A stretch of DNA of 64,000 nucleotides, from assembly GCF_040812015.1 (NCBI RefSeq), contig NZ_JBFNXJ010000001.1, positions 124,001 through 188,000 of the forward strand, written 5' to 3'. Below the pieces are notes generated by a model. The model saw only the letters and a list, made by a program, of their open reading frames with translations. It ran no database searches and had not been told where the DNA came from. Of the stretch, positions 47,473-56,686 are shown piece after piece. Made by a program: the position numbers and the translations under genes. Numbering within the stretch: the first letter of the stretch is position 1; each line of letters opens with the position of its first letter. The stretch comes from Chitinivorax sp. PXF-14 (GTDB lineage Bacteria; Pseudomonadota; Gammaproteobacteria; Burkholderiales; SCOH01).

Positions 47473-49773
47473 TCAGAACAGCATGTCTTTCACCTCATCT
47501 TGCGCCTGGCTGGATGGTGTGCCGCTGTCCAGACCCAGATTAGGATTGGTTTGGGTGAACTCCTGGTAGAAGTAGTCGGAGAAGCCGCCGTTCTCGGTCT
47601 CGAAGGTGCGTGCAATCACGCCCTCGGGCACGACCGGCTCGTATTCGGGCACGCCTTTGAGCGCCTTGCCCATGTAGTTGATCCAGATCGGCAAGGCCGC
47701 GATACCGCCCGTTTCGCCGCTGCCTAATGACTTGGGTTGATCATAGCCCATCCAGACTATCGCAACCAGATTGCGCTGGTAGCCGGCGAACCATGCGTCG
47801 AACTGGTCGTTGGTGGTGCCTGTCTTGCCTGCGAGGTCCTTGCGGCCCAGAGTCATCGCCTTGGCCGCGGTGCCGCGCCGCACCACGTCGCCCATCATCG
47901 AGGTCATGATGAAGGCGTTGCGCGGGTCGATCACCTGTGGCGCATTGCTGCCCGCCTGTTCCGGCTGTGTCTTGGCCAGCACATTGCCCCGGCTGTCCTC
48001 GATTCGATCGATGAAATACGGGGTGACACGGTAGCCGCCGTTGGCAAATACCGAATAGGCGCCCGCCATCTGCAGGGGAGTCACCGAGCCCGCGCCCAAC
48101 GCCATCGTCAGATAGGGGGGGTGGTTCTTCGGGTCAAAGCCGAACTTGGTGATGTAGCTCTGCGCATACTGCGGCGTGATCGACATCAGGATGCGGATCG
48201 ATACCAGATTCTTCGACTTGGTCAGCGCGTTGCGCATGGTGATCGGGCCGGAGAAGGTGCCATCGTAGTTCTTCGGCTCCCAGCTCTGGCCGCCGATCGT
48301 CGCCGGGTCGATCACCAGCGGCGCATCGTTGATGATGGTCTGCGGGGTGAATCCCTTTTCGAGTGCGGACGAGTAGATGAAAGGCTTGAAACTCGAGCCT
48401 GGCTGGCGCCATGCCTGGGTTACGTGATTGAAATTGTTGCGGTTGAAGTCGAACCCGCCCACCAGCGCGCGGACGGCACCGCTATTGGGGTCCACCGCTA
48501 CGAAGGCGGTCTCGATCTGCGGCAGCTGGACAATATTCCACTGCCCCTTGTCGTCGTGTTGCAAGCGAATGATCGCGCCGCGGCGGATACGGTTGGCCGG
48601 GTTGACCTTGTCCGACAGATTACGCTGGGCGAATTTGAGGCCGGCCCCGCTGACCGTCGCAATTTCCCCGCCTTTCAGGTAGGCCTTGATCTGTTTGCTG
48701 TCTGCTGCGAGCACCAGCGCTGGCTGCAGATCATCGGCATCGGTAACCTTCTGCAGCTCGTCTTCGAAGGCGTCGTCGCTGGCGTCGCTGGCCAGCTCGA
48801 CGAAGGACTCCGGCCCGCGATAGCCGTGGCGACGGTCATACTCGGTCAGGCCGCGCCGCACCGATTCGTAGGCTGCCTGCTGGTGCGCGGCGCCAATCGT
48901 CGTGTAGACCTTGAAGCCCTGGGTGTAGGCCTCTTCCTTGTAACGTTCGAACATCAACTGTCGCACCATCTCGGCGACATAGAGCGCATTGCCGGAGAAA
49001 ATCGCCGTGCCGCGCTGCACGTGAAGCTTTTCGTGCACGGCCTGCTGGTATTGCTCATCGTTGATGAAATTGAGTTCAAGCATGCGGTGCAGCACATATT
49101 CCTGACGCTGTTTCGCACGCTTGGGGTTGGCCACCGGATTGAAGGTGGACGGCGCTTTCGGCAGGCCGGCCAGCATTGCCATCTCGGCCGTACTCAAGCG
49201 ATCGAGGTTTTTGCCGAAATAGGTTTGGGCCGCCGCAGCAAAGCCATAAGCACGCTGGCCAAGAAATATCTGGTTGACGTAGAGCTCCAGAATCTTGTCT
49301 TTGCTCAAATTATGTTCAATCTTGAAAGCTAGCAGCGCTTCGTTGAACTTACGGCTGTAGGTCTGCTCCCGCGTCAGGAAGAAGTTGCGGGCAACCTGCA
49401 TGGTGATGGTGCCGGCACCGGAGCGGGTGTGGTTGGGAATCAGATTGGAGAGGGCAGCACGCGTCACGGCGATGAAATCGACGCCGCCATGTTCGTAGAA
49501 TCGTTCGTCTTCCGCCGCGAGAATCGCCTGCTTCATGCGCTGCGGAACTTGCTCGATTTTTGCGAAGGCACGCCGCTCCTCGCCGAATTCCCCGATCTGT
49601 GCGCCGTCGGAGGTGTAGACTCGCAGCGGAATCTTGGGCTTGTAATCGGTGATGGTGTCGAGAGAGGGGAGTCTGGGGTAGGTCAGGATGACCAGCAAAG
49701 CTACCGCGCCAGCCGCCAGCAGCAGGATGCCGAAGAGCGCCGCGAGCGGATACACAATCCAACGGTTTGACAT
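47473..49773 (-). CDS. mrcA: penicillin-binding protein 1A (bifunctional transglycosylase-transpeptidase)
   Basis: 766 residues, anchored by one membrane helix at 7-29. The GT51 glycosyltransferase domain (about 50-230) has the catalytic AILAAEDERFYEHGGVD and GAGTITMQVARNFFL motifs. The transpeptidase domain has SSFK (in RQPGSSFKPFIYSSAL), SKN and KTGTT. It polymerises and cross-links peptidoglycan in the periplasm. It is divergent from pilM, an arrangement common in betaproteobacteria and pseudomonads. All catalytic residues are present. Confidence 0.96.
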   Translation of the reverse strand: MSNRWIVYPLAALFGILLLAAGAVALLVILTYPRLPSLDTITDYKPKIPLRVYTSDGAQIGEFGEERRAFAKIEQVPQRMKQAILAAEDERFYEHGGVDFIAVTRAALSNLIPNHTRSGAGTITMQVARNFFLTREQTYSRKFNEALLAFKIEHNLSKDKILELYVNQIFLGQRAYGFAAAAQTYFGKNLDRLSTAEMAMLAGLPKAPSTFNPVANPKRAKQRQEYVLHRMLELNFINDEQYQQAVHEKLHVQRGTAIFSGNALYVAEMVRQLMFERYKEEAYTQGFKVYTTIGAAHQQAAYESVRRGLTEYDRRHGYRGPESFVELASDASDDAFEDELQKVTDADDLQPALVLAADSKQIKAYLKGGEIATVSGAGLKFAQRNLSDKVNPANRIRRGAIIRLQHDDKGQWNIVQLPQIETAFVAVDPNSGAVRALVGGFDFNRNNFNHVTQAWRQPGSSFKPFIYSSALEKGFTPQTIINDAPLVIDPATIGGQSWEPKNYDGTFSGPITMRNALTKSKNLVSIRILMSITPQYAQSYITKFGFDPKNHPPYLTMALGAGSVTPLQMAGAYSVFANGGYRVTPYFIDRIEDSRGNVLAKTQPEQAGSNAPQVIDPRNAFIMTSMMGDVVRRGTAAKAMTLGRKDLAGKTGTTNDQFDAWFAGYQRNLVAIVWMGYDQPKSLGSGETGGIAALPIWINYMGKALKGVPEYEPVVPEGVIARTFETENGGFSDYFYQEFTQTNPNLGLDSGTPSSQAQDEVKDMLF

Positions 49774-49893
49774 GAGGAAAAAGAATTCTACTAGATGTAG
49801 TTGTCGTTAAAGATGTAGTAGCAAATTATAGGTGGGAACAGGGGTTTAAAGAAGCCAGTCGCTACTTTACATGACATTTTCTTACTGCTACAT

Positions 49894-49922
49894 TTGAATA
49901 AGATTAGCATAAACTTATGCTA
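49894..49922 (+). promoter_or_regulatory. predicted pilM promoter overlapped by an 18-bp palindrome
   Basis: TTGAAT (49894-49899) and TATGCT (49916-49921) are 16 bases apart. TAGCATAA-AC-TTATGCTA (49905-49922) is a perfect 8-bp inverted repeat covering the -10 box. The whole mrcA-pilM gap is unusually AT-rich for this genome, consistent with two divergent promoters. Confidence 0.5.
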
Positions 49923-49952
49923 CGAGCCTGAACTATAAAAAGGATAAATGGT

Positions 49953-51026
49953 TTGAAAATCCTCGATTTCCTGAAGCCGAAATCGCCGCCGTTGATAGGA
50001 GTGGACATCAGCTCTTCTGCCGTGAAAATGGTCGAGCTGAGCCACAACGGCAAGGCGTATAGCATCGAGCGCTACGTGGTCGAGCCGCTGCCCAAGGACG
50101 CCGTGACTGACGGAAATATCGTCAATCTGGAGGCAGTGGGCGAGGCCGTCAAGCGTGCCTGGCGCCTGATGGGGACACGTATCAAGAGCGTGGCCCTGGC
50201 CTTGCCGTCGGCTGCGGTCATTACCAAGAAAATCACGGTCGCCTCCAGCCAGAACGAAAACGAACTGGAATTGCAGGTCGAGACTGAGGCAAATCAGTAC
50301 ATTCCTTTTGCGCTCGACGAGGTGAATCTTGATTTCCAGGTACTGGGGCCATCGCCCGCCACACCTGATGAAGTCGAGGTGCTGGTGGCTGCATCGCGCA
50401 AGGAAAAGGTCGAAGACCGTGTTGCCGCCGTTGAATCGGCCGGCCTCAAGGCTGTCGTCATGGATGTCGAGTCGTTCGCAACCTTGACCGCCTATGAGCT
50501 GATCCAGCGCCAGTTGCCTGGTGATGGCGAGAACCAGGTGGTGGCGATTGTCGATATTGGCTCGACGATGATGCACATCAACGTCGTCCGCAACGGGCAG
50601 CAAATCTATTTCCGGGAACAGGCTTTCGGCGGCAACCAGCTGACGCAGGATATCCAGCGCCGCTACAACCTGTCGTCGGAAGAGGCGGAAGCCGCCAAGC
50701 GCAGCGGTGGCCTGCCAGAAAACTACGAACCCGAGGTCCTGCAGCCGTTCATGGACGGCCTGGCGCTGGAGGTATCTCGCGCTTTGCAATTCTTCTACAC
50801 GTCCACACAGTTCAATAAAGTCGACCACATTCTTCTCGCCGGCGGTTGTGGCAGCATCCATGGCCTCGATGAAGTGGTGGCGAACCGTACACAAGTGGGC
50901 ACCATGATTGCCAATCCCTTCCTCAATATGACGCAATCCAGCCGCATCAAGCCGCGCCAGTTGCTGCTCGATGCCCCGGCGCTGTTGATCGCCTGTGGCC
51001 TTGCCCTGCGGAGGTTTGACGCATGA
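49953..51026 (+). CDS. pilM: type IV pilus inner-membrane platform protein PilM
   Basis: A 357-residue actin-like cytoplasmic ATPase-fold protein. LIGVDISSSAVKMVEL is phosphate loop 1, VAIVDIGSTMMHINVV is phosphate loop 2, and ILLAGGCGSIHGLDE is the adenosine loop. It binds the N-terminal peptide of PilN. The start is TTG at 49953 with AGGA eight bases upstream; an ATG at 49948 in another frame meets a stop at once. It is the first gene of pilMNOPQ. Confidence 0.94.
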   Translation: MKILDFLKPKSPPLIGVDISSSAVKMVELSHNGKAYSIERYVVEPLPKDAVTDGNIVNLEAVGEAVKRAWRLMGTRIKSVALALPSAAVITKKITVASSQNENELELQVETEANQYIPFALDEVNLDFQVLGPSPATPDEVEVLVAASRKEKVEDRVAAVESAGLKAVVMDVESFATLTAYELIQRQLPGDGENQVVAIVDIGSTMMHINVVRNGQQIYFREQAFGGNQLTQDIQRRYNLSSEEAEAAKRSGGLPENYEPEVLQPFMDGLALEVSRALQFFYTSTQFNKVDHILLAGGCGSIHGLDEVVANRTQVGTMIANPFLNMTQSSRIKPRQLLLDAPALLIACGLALRRFDA

Positions 51027-51619
51027 TCCGCATAAACCTGCTTCCCCACCGGGAAGAGAAACGCAAGGCGCGCGCGGCCCGCTTCTACATCGTCGCCGGG
51101 ATGGCCGCCGGGCTCGGTATCTTGATCGTCCTCGCGGGTTACACCGTGCTCGAGGAACGCATCAATACCCAGCGCAGCCGGAATGAATTCCTCAAGCAGG
51201 AAATTGCCAAGCTCGATAAGGAAATCAGCGAAATCGACGTGCTCAAGGCCAAGCGCAAGGATCTGCTCGATCGCAAGCGTGTGATCGAGAAGCTGCAGGC
51301 AAATCGCAGCGAAGTCGTTCGCATGCTTGACCAGATTACACGCCAGACGCCGGACGGGATCTACTACAAGAAGATCACACAGAAGGACGACGTGGTGACG
51401 CTCAACGGCTATTCGTTGTCCAACGCCCGTGTCTCCACGCTGATGCGTGCGCTGAATGATTCTCCTGCGTTCGAAATGCCCAACCTCGAGCAGATTCAAG
51501 CTGTCAGGGTGGACAATCAGCGGCTCAACGAGTTCAAGATGAACGTCAAACTGAAGCGTCAGGAAGAGAAGGACCAGAAGGGTGGCGCCAAGCCAGCGGC
51601 AAAGGATGCTAAGAAATGA
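51023..51619 (+). CDS. pilN: type IV pilus assembly protein PilN
   Basis: 198 residues. The cytoplasmic tail MIRINLLPHREEKRK (the INLLP motif binds PilM) is followed by a membrane helix at about 22-42 and a coiled-coil plus ferredoxin-like periplasmic domain. It dimerises with PilO. ATGA overlap with pilM. A Lys-rich tail (KRQEEKDQKGGAKPAAKDAKK) ends the protein. Confidence 0.95.
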   Translation: MIRINLLPHREEKRKARAARFYIVAGMAAGLGILIVLAGYTVLEERINTQRSRNEFLKQEIAKLDKEISEIDVLKAKRKDLLDRKRVIEKLQANRSEVVRMLDQITRQTPDGIYYKKITQKDDVVTLNGYSLSNARVSTLMRALNDSPAFEMPNLEQIQAVRVDNQRLNEFKMNVKLKRQEEKDQKGGAKPAAKDAKK

Positions 51620-52266
51620 CGCTCGACGAACTGCGACAACTCGACCCCAAGGATATCGGCAACTGGCCGTTGCCGGTTCAGTTGGGCTCACTGGTGATTA
51701 TCATCTCCCTGGTGCTTGGCCTGGGGTATTGGCAGGTCTGGAGCGGTCAGCTCGACGACCTTGAGGTCGGACGGACGGACGAAGCCAAGCTCAAGGAGAC
51801 CTTTCTGGACAAGAAGGGCAAGGCCGTCAACCTCGATGCATACAAGCAGCAGCTGTATGAAATCGAGCAGAGCTTCGGTGCCATGCTGAAACAGCTGCCC
51901 AAGAAGTCCGAGATCGATGCCTTGCTGACCGAGGTTAACCAGGTCGGCCTTGGCCGTGGCCTTCAGTTCATCCTGTTCAAGCCGGGGCCGGAAATCAAGA
52001 CGACAGAAATGGCAGAACTCCCCGTGGAGGTTAGAGTGGGCGGGTCCTATCATGACTTTGCTGCGTTCGCCAGCGATATCGCCCAGCTCTCGCGGATCGT
52101 GACGCTCAACGACATCGAGGTGAAGGTGCCCGAGGACGAAAAGGAGCGTAAGGAATACGGCTTCGTTCTCAGCGCGATCGCCAAGACCTATCGCTACCTG
52201 GAGCCTGAAGAGGCATTGGCAGTGAAGAAGGCTGCAGCCGAGAAGAACAAGGACAAGAAGAAATGA
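51616..52266 (+). CDS. pilO: type IV pilus assembly protein PilO
   Basis: 216 residues. A short cytoplasmic end (LDPKDIGNWPLPVQ), one membrane helix (about 20-40), then a coiled coil and a periplasmic domain (LPVEVRVGGSYHDFAAFASDIAQL). It aligns the inner-membrane complex with PilP and the secretin. It overlaps both neighbours by four bases. Its C-terminus is Lys/Glu-rich. Confidence 0.95.
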   Translation: MTLDELRQLDPKDIGNWPLPVQLGSLVIIISLVLGLGYWQVWSGQLDDLEVGRTDEAKLKETFLDKKGKAVNLDAYKQQLYEIEQSFGAMLKQLPKKSEIDALLTEVNQVGLGRGLQFILFKPGPEIKTTEMAELPVEVRVGGSYHDFAAFASDIAQLSRIVTLNDIEVKVPEDEKERKEYGFVLSAIAKTYRYLEPEEALAVKKAAAEKNKDKKK

Positions 52267-52820
52267 TGGCTGATCGAGCACGCATGCCTACTTGGCTGGG
52301 TATCGGCACCTTGGCGCTGTGTGGCCTGCTGACCGCTTGTGCCGGGGAAGAGTTCGGCGACCTCAAGCAGTGGATGGACGACAGCAGCAAGTCGTTGGTG
52401 GGGAAGGTCGAACCGCTTCCCGAAGTCAAACCCTACGAGCCTTACATCTACAATGCCTTCAATCTGACCGATCCGTTCAGTCCGATTAAGCTCAAGATGG
52501 AGCGTGGCAAGGCAAGCGCCTTTGCTCCCGACACCAACAGGCCTAAGGAACCTCTCGAGTCGTTTGATCTCGAGAAACTGAAGATGGTTGGGACGCTGGA
52601 GCGGGACAAGGCAATTTATGCATTGATCAGGACGCCGGAGCCGGACAAAACGATGTACCGGGTCAAGGTTGGCAACTATATCGGGCAGAATTTCGGCCTC
52701 ATCACTTCGATCACCGAGACCGAAGTCAAGCTCAAGGAGATCGTCGAGGACAGCAATGGGGATTGGGTAGAGAGGACCAGTTCTATCGTGCTCGATGAGA
52801 CACAACAGGAGAAAAAATAA
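52263..52820 (+). CDS. pilP: type IV pilus lipoprotein PilP
   Basis: 185 residues. The lipoprotein signal has lipobox LTAC with Cys near residue 26. A flexible part (YIYNAFNLTDPFSPIKL, a PilNO-binding segment) and a beta-sandwich HR domain (LKMVGTLERDKAIYALIR, YRVKVGNYIGQNFG) follow. It connects PilNO to the secretin PilQ. Overlaps pilO by four bases and ends one base into the pilQ start. Confidence 0.95.
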   Translation: MMADRARMPTWLGIGTLALCGLLTACAGEEFGDLKQWMDDSSKSLVGKVEPLPEVKPYEPYIYNAFNLTDPFSPIKLKMERGKASAFAPDTNRPKEPLESFDLEKLKMVGTLERDKAIYALIRTPEPDKTMYRVKVGNYIGQNFGLITSITETEVKLKEIVEDSNGDWVERTSSIVLDETQQEKK

Positions 52821-54943
52821 TGATAAAGGCCAAACCGATCTTTGGATTTGTCGGTGCCCGTGTACTACTGGGCCTGGCGCTGCTTTTCCATGTCGCTGCA
52901 GCGCTGGCTGCGGATGCGGTGACCAACAGCATTCGAGCCATTGATGTGTCTTCGCAGGTAGGGGACAAGCTGGTGCTCAAGTTCACCATGCAGAATCCGG
53001 CTGCGGCACCTGCCAGCTTTGCCGTCAATACTCCACCGAGGATTGCACTTGATTTCCCTGGCACGACCAACGAGATGGGCAAGAGCACCTTGAACATCAA
53101 TTCGGGTCTGCTCCGCAGCGTGAACGTGGTCGAAGTGACCGGGCGTACCCGCGTGGTGTTGAATCTGGACAAGTCCGCCAACTATGAAACGCGCGTAGAC
53201 GGCAATCAGCTCTATCTGACCCTGTCGAACACGGTCGCTGGCAACCAGTCCGCCAATGTGACGACGCAATTCGCGCCGGCCCAGAAGCCCACCACACCGG
53301 TCATCACCGCCAACAGCGTGCGCGGTATTGATTTCCGCCGCGGCAAGGATGGCGAGGGCAAGATCGTTGTCGACATGCGCAACGCCAATGCCGGTATCGA
53401 TATTCGCCAGCAGGGCAAGAACCTCATTGTCGAACTGGTGAACATCAAGCTGCCACGTGAGCTCGAGCGTCGTCTCGACGTCACGGACTTCGGTACGCCG
53501 GTTCAGCGCGTGGACGCATTTGCCCAGGGCTCCAACGTCAAGCTGGTGATTGAACCCAAGGGGCTGTGGGAATACTCGGCCTACCAGACCGACACGCAGT
53601 TTGTCGTGGATGTGAAGACTGTCGTCGAAGATCCGACGAAGCTGGTGCAGGGCGGCAAGCAAGGTTACAAGGGCGACAAGCTGTCGTTGAACTTCCAGAA
53701 CGTTGAAGTTCGTACCGTGCTGCAGGTGATCGCCGAGTTTACCGGTTTGAACATCATCACCAGCGACACCGTCACCGGCAATCTGACGCTGCGTTTGAAG
53801 GATGTGCCGTGGGACCAGGCGCTCGACATCATTCTGCAGAGCCGTGGCCTCGATCAGCGCAAGAACGGCAATGTCGTTTGGATCGCGCCGCGTGACGAGC
53901 TGGCAGCCAAGGAAAAGGCCGAGCTCGAAGCCAAGCAGAAGGTCAACGAACTGGAGCCGTTGCGTACTGAGACCTTCCAGCTCAAGTATCACAATGCGGA
54001 AGCCTTCCAGAAGATTCTGTCCGACGATAAGCAGAAGCTGCTGTCGGCTCGCGGCAGCGCCGTGATCGATACGCGCACGAATACCCTGTTCATCTCGGAT
54101 ATTCCGACCCGTCTGGAGGAGATCCGTACCCTGGTCAACAAGGTTGACGTCGCTGCCAAGCAGGTGGTGATCGAGGCACGCATCGTGATCGCATCTGACG
54201 CTTTCTCGCGTGACTTGGGTGTGAAGCTTGGCCTGCAAGGGCAGAACATCAAGAACTCGACCAAGACCGGCTTCTCCGGCTCGGCTAGCGGCGCTACGTC
54301 GCTGGCGAGCGGCACGGCGGTAGGTAGCCTTGGCTCGTCGGATTTCAACGTGAATCTGCCATCTGCCGCAACGACCAATGGATCGCTCGGTGTGGCCGTC
54401 TTGAACGCCGCGCGTGGCGTGCTGTTGAACCTTGAGCTGCAGGCGATGGAAACCGACGGACGAGGCAAGGTGGTGTCGAGCCCGCGCGTCGTGACCGGCG
54501 ATCGTCAAAAGGCCAAGATCGAGCAAGGTACGGAGGTGCCCTACCGCGTGACGACGTGTAACGGCGGGACGTGTACGCAGACCGTGCAGTTCAAGAATGC
54601 TGCACTGTCGCTCGAAGTGACCCCGCGCATCACACCGGACGGTAAGATCTCGATGGACTTGGCGGTGACCAAGGATCAGGTCGACAAGGTGGCTGGCTTC
54701 GACGATTTCGTCATCAACAACAAGCGGGTGAATACGACCGTGCTGGTTGGCAATGGCGACACGGCGATTATCGGTGGCATCTATGAGCAGGATCTGCAGA
54801 GCATCGAAAGCAAGGTTCCGTTCCTCGGTGATGTGCCGATTCTCGGTCATCTGTTCAAGTCGAACTCCAAGAGTGACAAGAAGACCGAACTGCTGATTTT
54901 CATCACGCCCAAGGTGCTCGACGAGAATCTCTCGCTTCGCTAA
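52820..54943 (+). CDS. pilQ: type IV pilus secretin PilQ
   Basis: 707 residues with a signal peptide. Two AMIN domains that bind peptidoglycan occupy about 35-125 and 165-260. An STN/N0 domain (LSLNFQNVEVRTVLQVIAEF), an N1 domain (FQLKYHNAEAFQKIL) and the secretin barrel (VVIEARIVIASDAFSRDLGV, then VPFLGDVPILGHLFKSNSKS) follow. It forms the outer-membrane pore for the pilus. A short Gly/Ser/Ala-rich stretch lies in the barrel. It is followed by aroK after 28 bases. Confidence 0.97.
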   Translation: MIKAKPIFGFVGARVLLGLALLFHVAAALAADAVTNSIRAIDVSSQVGDKLVLKFTMQNPAAAPASFAVNTPPRIALDFPGTTNEMGKSTLNINSGLLRSVNVVEVTGRTRVVLNLDKSANYETRVDGNQLYLTLSNTVAGNQSANVTTQFAPAQKPTTPVITANSVRGIDFRRGKDGEGKIVVDMRNANAGIDIRQQGKNLIVELVNIKLPRELERRLDVTDFGTPVQRVDAFAQGSNVKLVIEPKGLWEYSAYQTDTQFVVDVKTVVEDPTKLVQGGKQGYKGDKLSLNFQNVEVRTVLQVIAEFTGLNIITSDTVTGNLTLRLKDVPWDQALDIILQSRGLDQRKNGNVVWIAPRDELAAKEKAELEAKQKVNELEPLRTETFQLKYHNAEAFQKILSDDKQKLLSARGSAVIDTRTNTLFISDIPTRLEEIRTLVNKVDVAAKQVVIEARIVIASDAFSRDLGVKLGLQGQNIKNSTKTGFSGSASGATSLASGTAVGSLGSSDFNVNLPSAATTNGSLGVAVLNAARGVLLNLELQAMETDGRGKVVSSPRVVTGDRQKAKIEQGTEVPYRVTTCNGGTCTQTVQFKNAALSLEVTPRITPDGKISMDLAVTKDQVDKVAGFDDFVINNKRVNTTVLVGNGDTAIIGGIYEQDLQSIESKVPFLGDVPILGHLFKSNSKSDKKTELLIFITPKVLDENLSLR

Positions 54944-54971
54944 GCCTGACGGTTTGGTTACAATGCCTGCC

Positions 54972-55532
54972 ATGAAAATGGCAGGCAATATTTTTTTGGT
55001 CGGCATGATGGGGGCCGGCAAAACCACTGTTGGGCGTCTGCTGGCGAAGAAGCTCCATCTCGAATTTATCGATTCCGATCATGAAATCGAGCATCGCACC
55101 GGCGTCCGGATTCCGGTGATATTCGAGATCGAGGGCGAGGCGGGGTTTCGCGAACGCGAGCATGAAACCATCGTCGATCTGGTCAAGCGCCCCAACATTG
55201 TGTTGGCGACCGGCGGCGGTGCCGTGTTGCGCGAGGACAATCGTACCGCCTTGCGTGCCCATGGCACGGTCATCTACCTGTGCGCCAGCATCGATGCGAT
55301 TCTCGAGCGCACCAAGCACGACAAGAGCCGCCCGCTGCTGCAAACCGAGAATCCACGCGCCAAGCTGATGGCCTTGCTTGAGCAGCGCGATGCACTGTAT
55401 CGCGATGTCGCCGACATCGTGATCGATACCGCCCATCAGAACGTCCACAGCCTCACTGCCTTGGTCGAACGCAAAATCTGCAGCCTGAAAGAAGCGAATA
55501 CCCATGCCGGCAATGCAAACCCTTCAGCTTGA
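54972..55532 (+). CDS. aroK: shikimate kinase
   Basis: 186 residues from the ATG at 54972, chosen because it gives the same N-terminal length as E. coli AroK; ATGs at 54963 and 54978 are possible. Walker A is GMMGAGKTT, the shikimate-binding part is [18 protein letters not shown] follows, and the lid holds KSRPLL. It phosphorylates shikimate in aromatic amino-acid synthesis. No strong ribosome site is visible, so translation may depend on read-through from pilQ. aroB overlaps its last 29 bases. Confidence 0.95.
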   Translation: MKMAGNIFLVGMMGAGKTTVGRLLAKKLHLEFIDSDHEIEHRTGVRIPVIFEIEGEAGFREREHETIVDLVKRPNIVLATGGGAVLREDNRTALRAHGTVIYLCASIDAILERTKHDKSRPLLQTENPRAKLMALLEQRDALYRDVADIVIDTAHQNVHSLTALVERKICSLKEANTHAGNANPSA

Positions 55533-56598
55533 ACTCGATAACCACGCCTATCCGATCCATATTGGCGAGGGGCTGCTGGCCAATGCCGACCTGATCAAGC
55601 CGGCACTCAAGGGGCAAAAGCGGGCTGTCGTCGTCACCAATGAGACGGTGGCACCCCTGTATCTCGCCCAATTGCAGGCAACCCTGGCCAGCCTGGACTG
55701 CAGTATCGTCCCGATCGTGTTGCCCGACGGTGAGCACCACAAGAACTGGCAGACGCTGAACCTGATCTATGAAGGCATGCTGCGCGCCAACTGCGAGCGC
55801 AAGACACCTGTGATCGCGCTGGGTGGTGGCGTGGTGGGCGACATGGCGGGCTTTGCCGCCGCGACCTATCAGCGCGGTGTGCCTTTCATTCAGGTACCGA
55901 CGACCTTGCTGTCCCAGGTCGACTCGTCGGTTGGCGGTAAGACGGCGATCAACCATGAGCTGGGCAAGAACATGATCGGTGCGTTCTACCAGCCGAACCT
56001 CGTGCTTGCCGACACCTCGGTGCTGGCGACGCTGTCTGATCGCGAGCTGCGCGCGGGCCTGGCGGAGGTCATCAAGTACGGTATTCTGGGCGACCTGCCA
56101 TTCTTCGAGTGGCTGGAACAGAACATCGATGCGCTGATCGCTCGCGATACGGATGCACTGCAATATGCGATCAAGCGCTCTTGCGAAGACAAGGCCCGCA
56201 TCGTCGAGGCGGATGAGAAAGAGGGCGGGGTGCGTGCGCTGCTGAATCTTGGGCACACCTTTGGCCACGCCATCGAAACCGGCCTCGGTTACGGCGCATG
56301 GCTGCACGGCGAGGCCGTTGCCGCCGGCATGGTGATTGCGGCTGATGTTTCCCGGCGTTTGGGCATACTGGGTGCCGCCGAGCAGACACGTATCGTCGAG
56401 CTGATCCGTCGCGCGCGGTTGCCGACCCAGTCGCCTGATCTGGGGATCGACCGTTACCTTGAGCTCATGGGGCACGACAAGAAGGTCGAGTCCGGCAAGA
56501 TTCGTTTCGTGCTGGTCTCTGCCATCGGCCAGGCGGTGATCCGTGGTGACGTGCCGGAATCGGTCTTGGGCGACGCCATTACTGCCTGCCTCGCGTGA
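55504..56598 (+). CDS. aroB: 3-dehydroquinate synthase
   Basis: 364 residues. The NAD-binding [38 protein letters not shown] and metal-binding E and H residues in [20 protein letters not shown] and [11 protein letters not shown] are all present. It converts DAHP to 3-dehydroquinate, the step feeding the shikimate pathway with aroK beside it. Start at 55504; ATG 55513 is equally possible. A strong terminator follows. Confidence 0.97.
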   Translation: MPAMQTLQLELDNHAYPIHIGEGLLANADLIKPALKGQKRAVVVTNETVAPLYLAQLQATLASLDCSIVPIVLPDGEHHKNWQTLNLIYEGMLRANCERKTPVIALGGGVVGDMAGFAAATYQRGVPFIQVPTTLLSQVDSSVGGKTAINHELGKNMIGAFYQPNLVLADTSVLATLSDRELRAGLAEVIKYGILGDLPFFEWLEQNIDALIARDTDALQYAIKRSCEDKARIVEADEKEGGVRALLNLGHTFGHAIETGLGYGAWLHGEAVAAGMVIAADVSRRLGILGAAEQTRIVELIRRARLPTQSPDLGIDRYLELMGHDKKVESGKIRFVLVSAIGQAVIRGDVPESVLGDAITACLA

Positions 56599-56648
56599 GG
56601 GGCTGGCGGTCGGGGTGATATCTCCCCGATACCGGCCAAATGATTGGA

Positions 56649-56677
56649 AGAGCCCGCTGTGCGGGCTCTTTGTTTTT
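56649..56677 (+). terminator. intrinsic terminator after aroB
   Basis: AGAGCCCGC (56649-56657), loop TGT, GCGGGCTCT (56661-56669), then a T-rich run to 56677. The 9-bp perfect stem marks the end of the pilMNOPQ-aroKB transcript. It has no T-run on the other strand. Confidence 0.92.
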
Positions 56678-56686
56678 GGGTTGCAA

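Noticed and set aside
52865-55027. A 720-codon minus-strand frame opposite pilQ
   Set aside because: Antisense shadow; pilQ is a complete secretin in a conserved operon.
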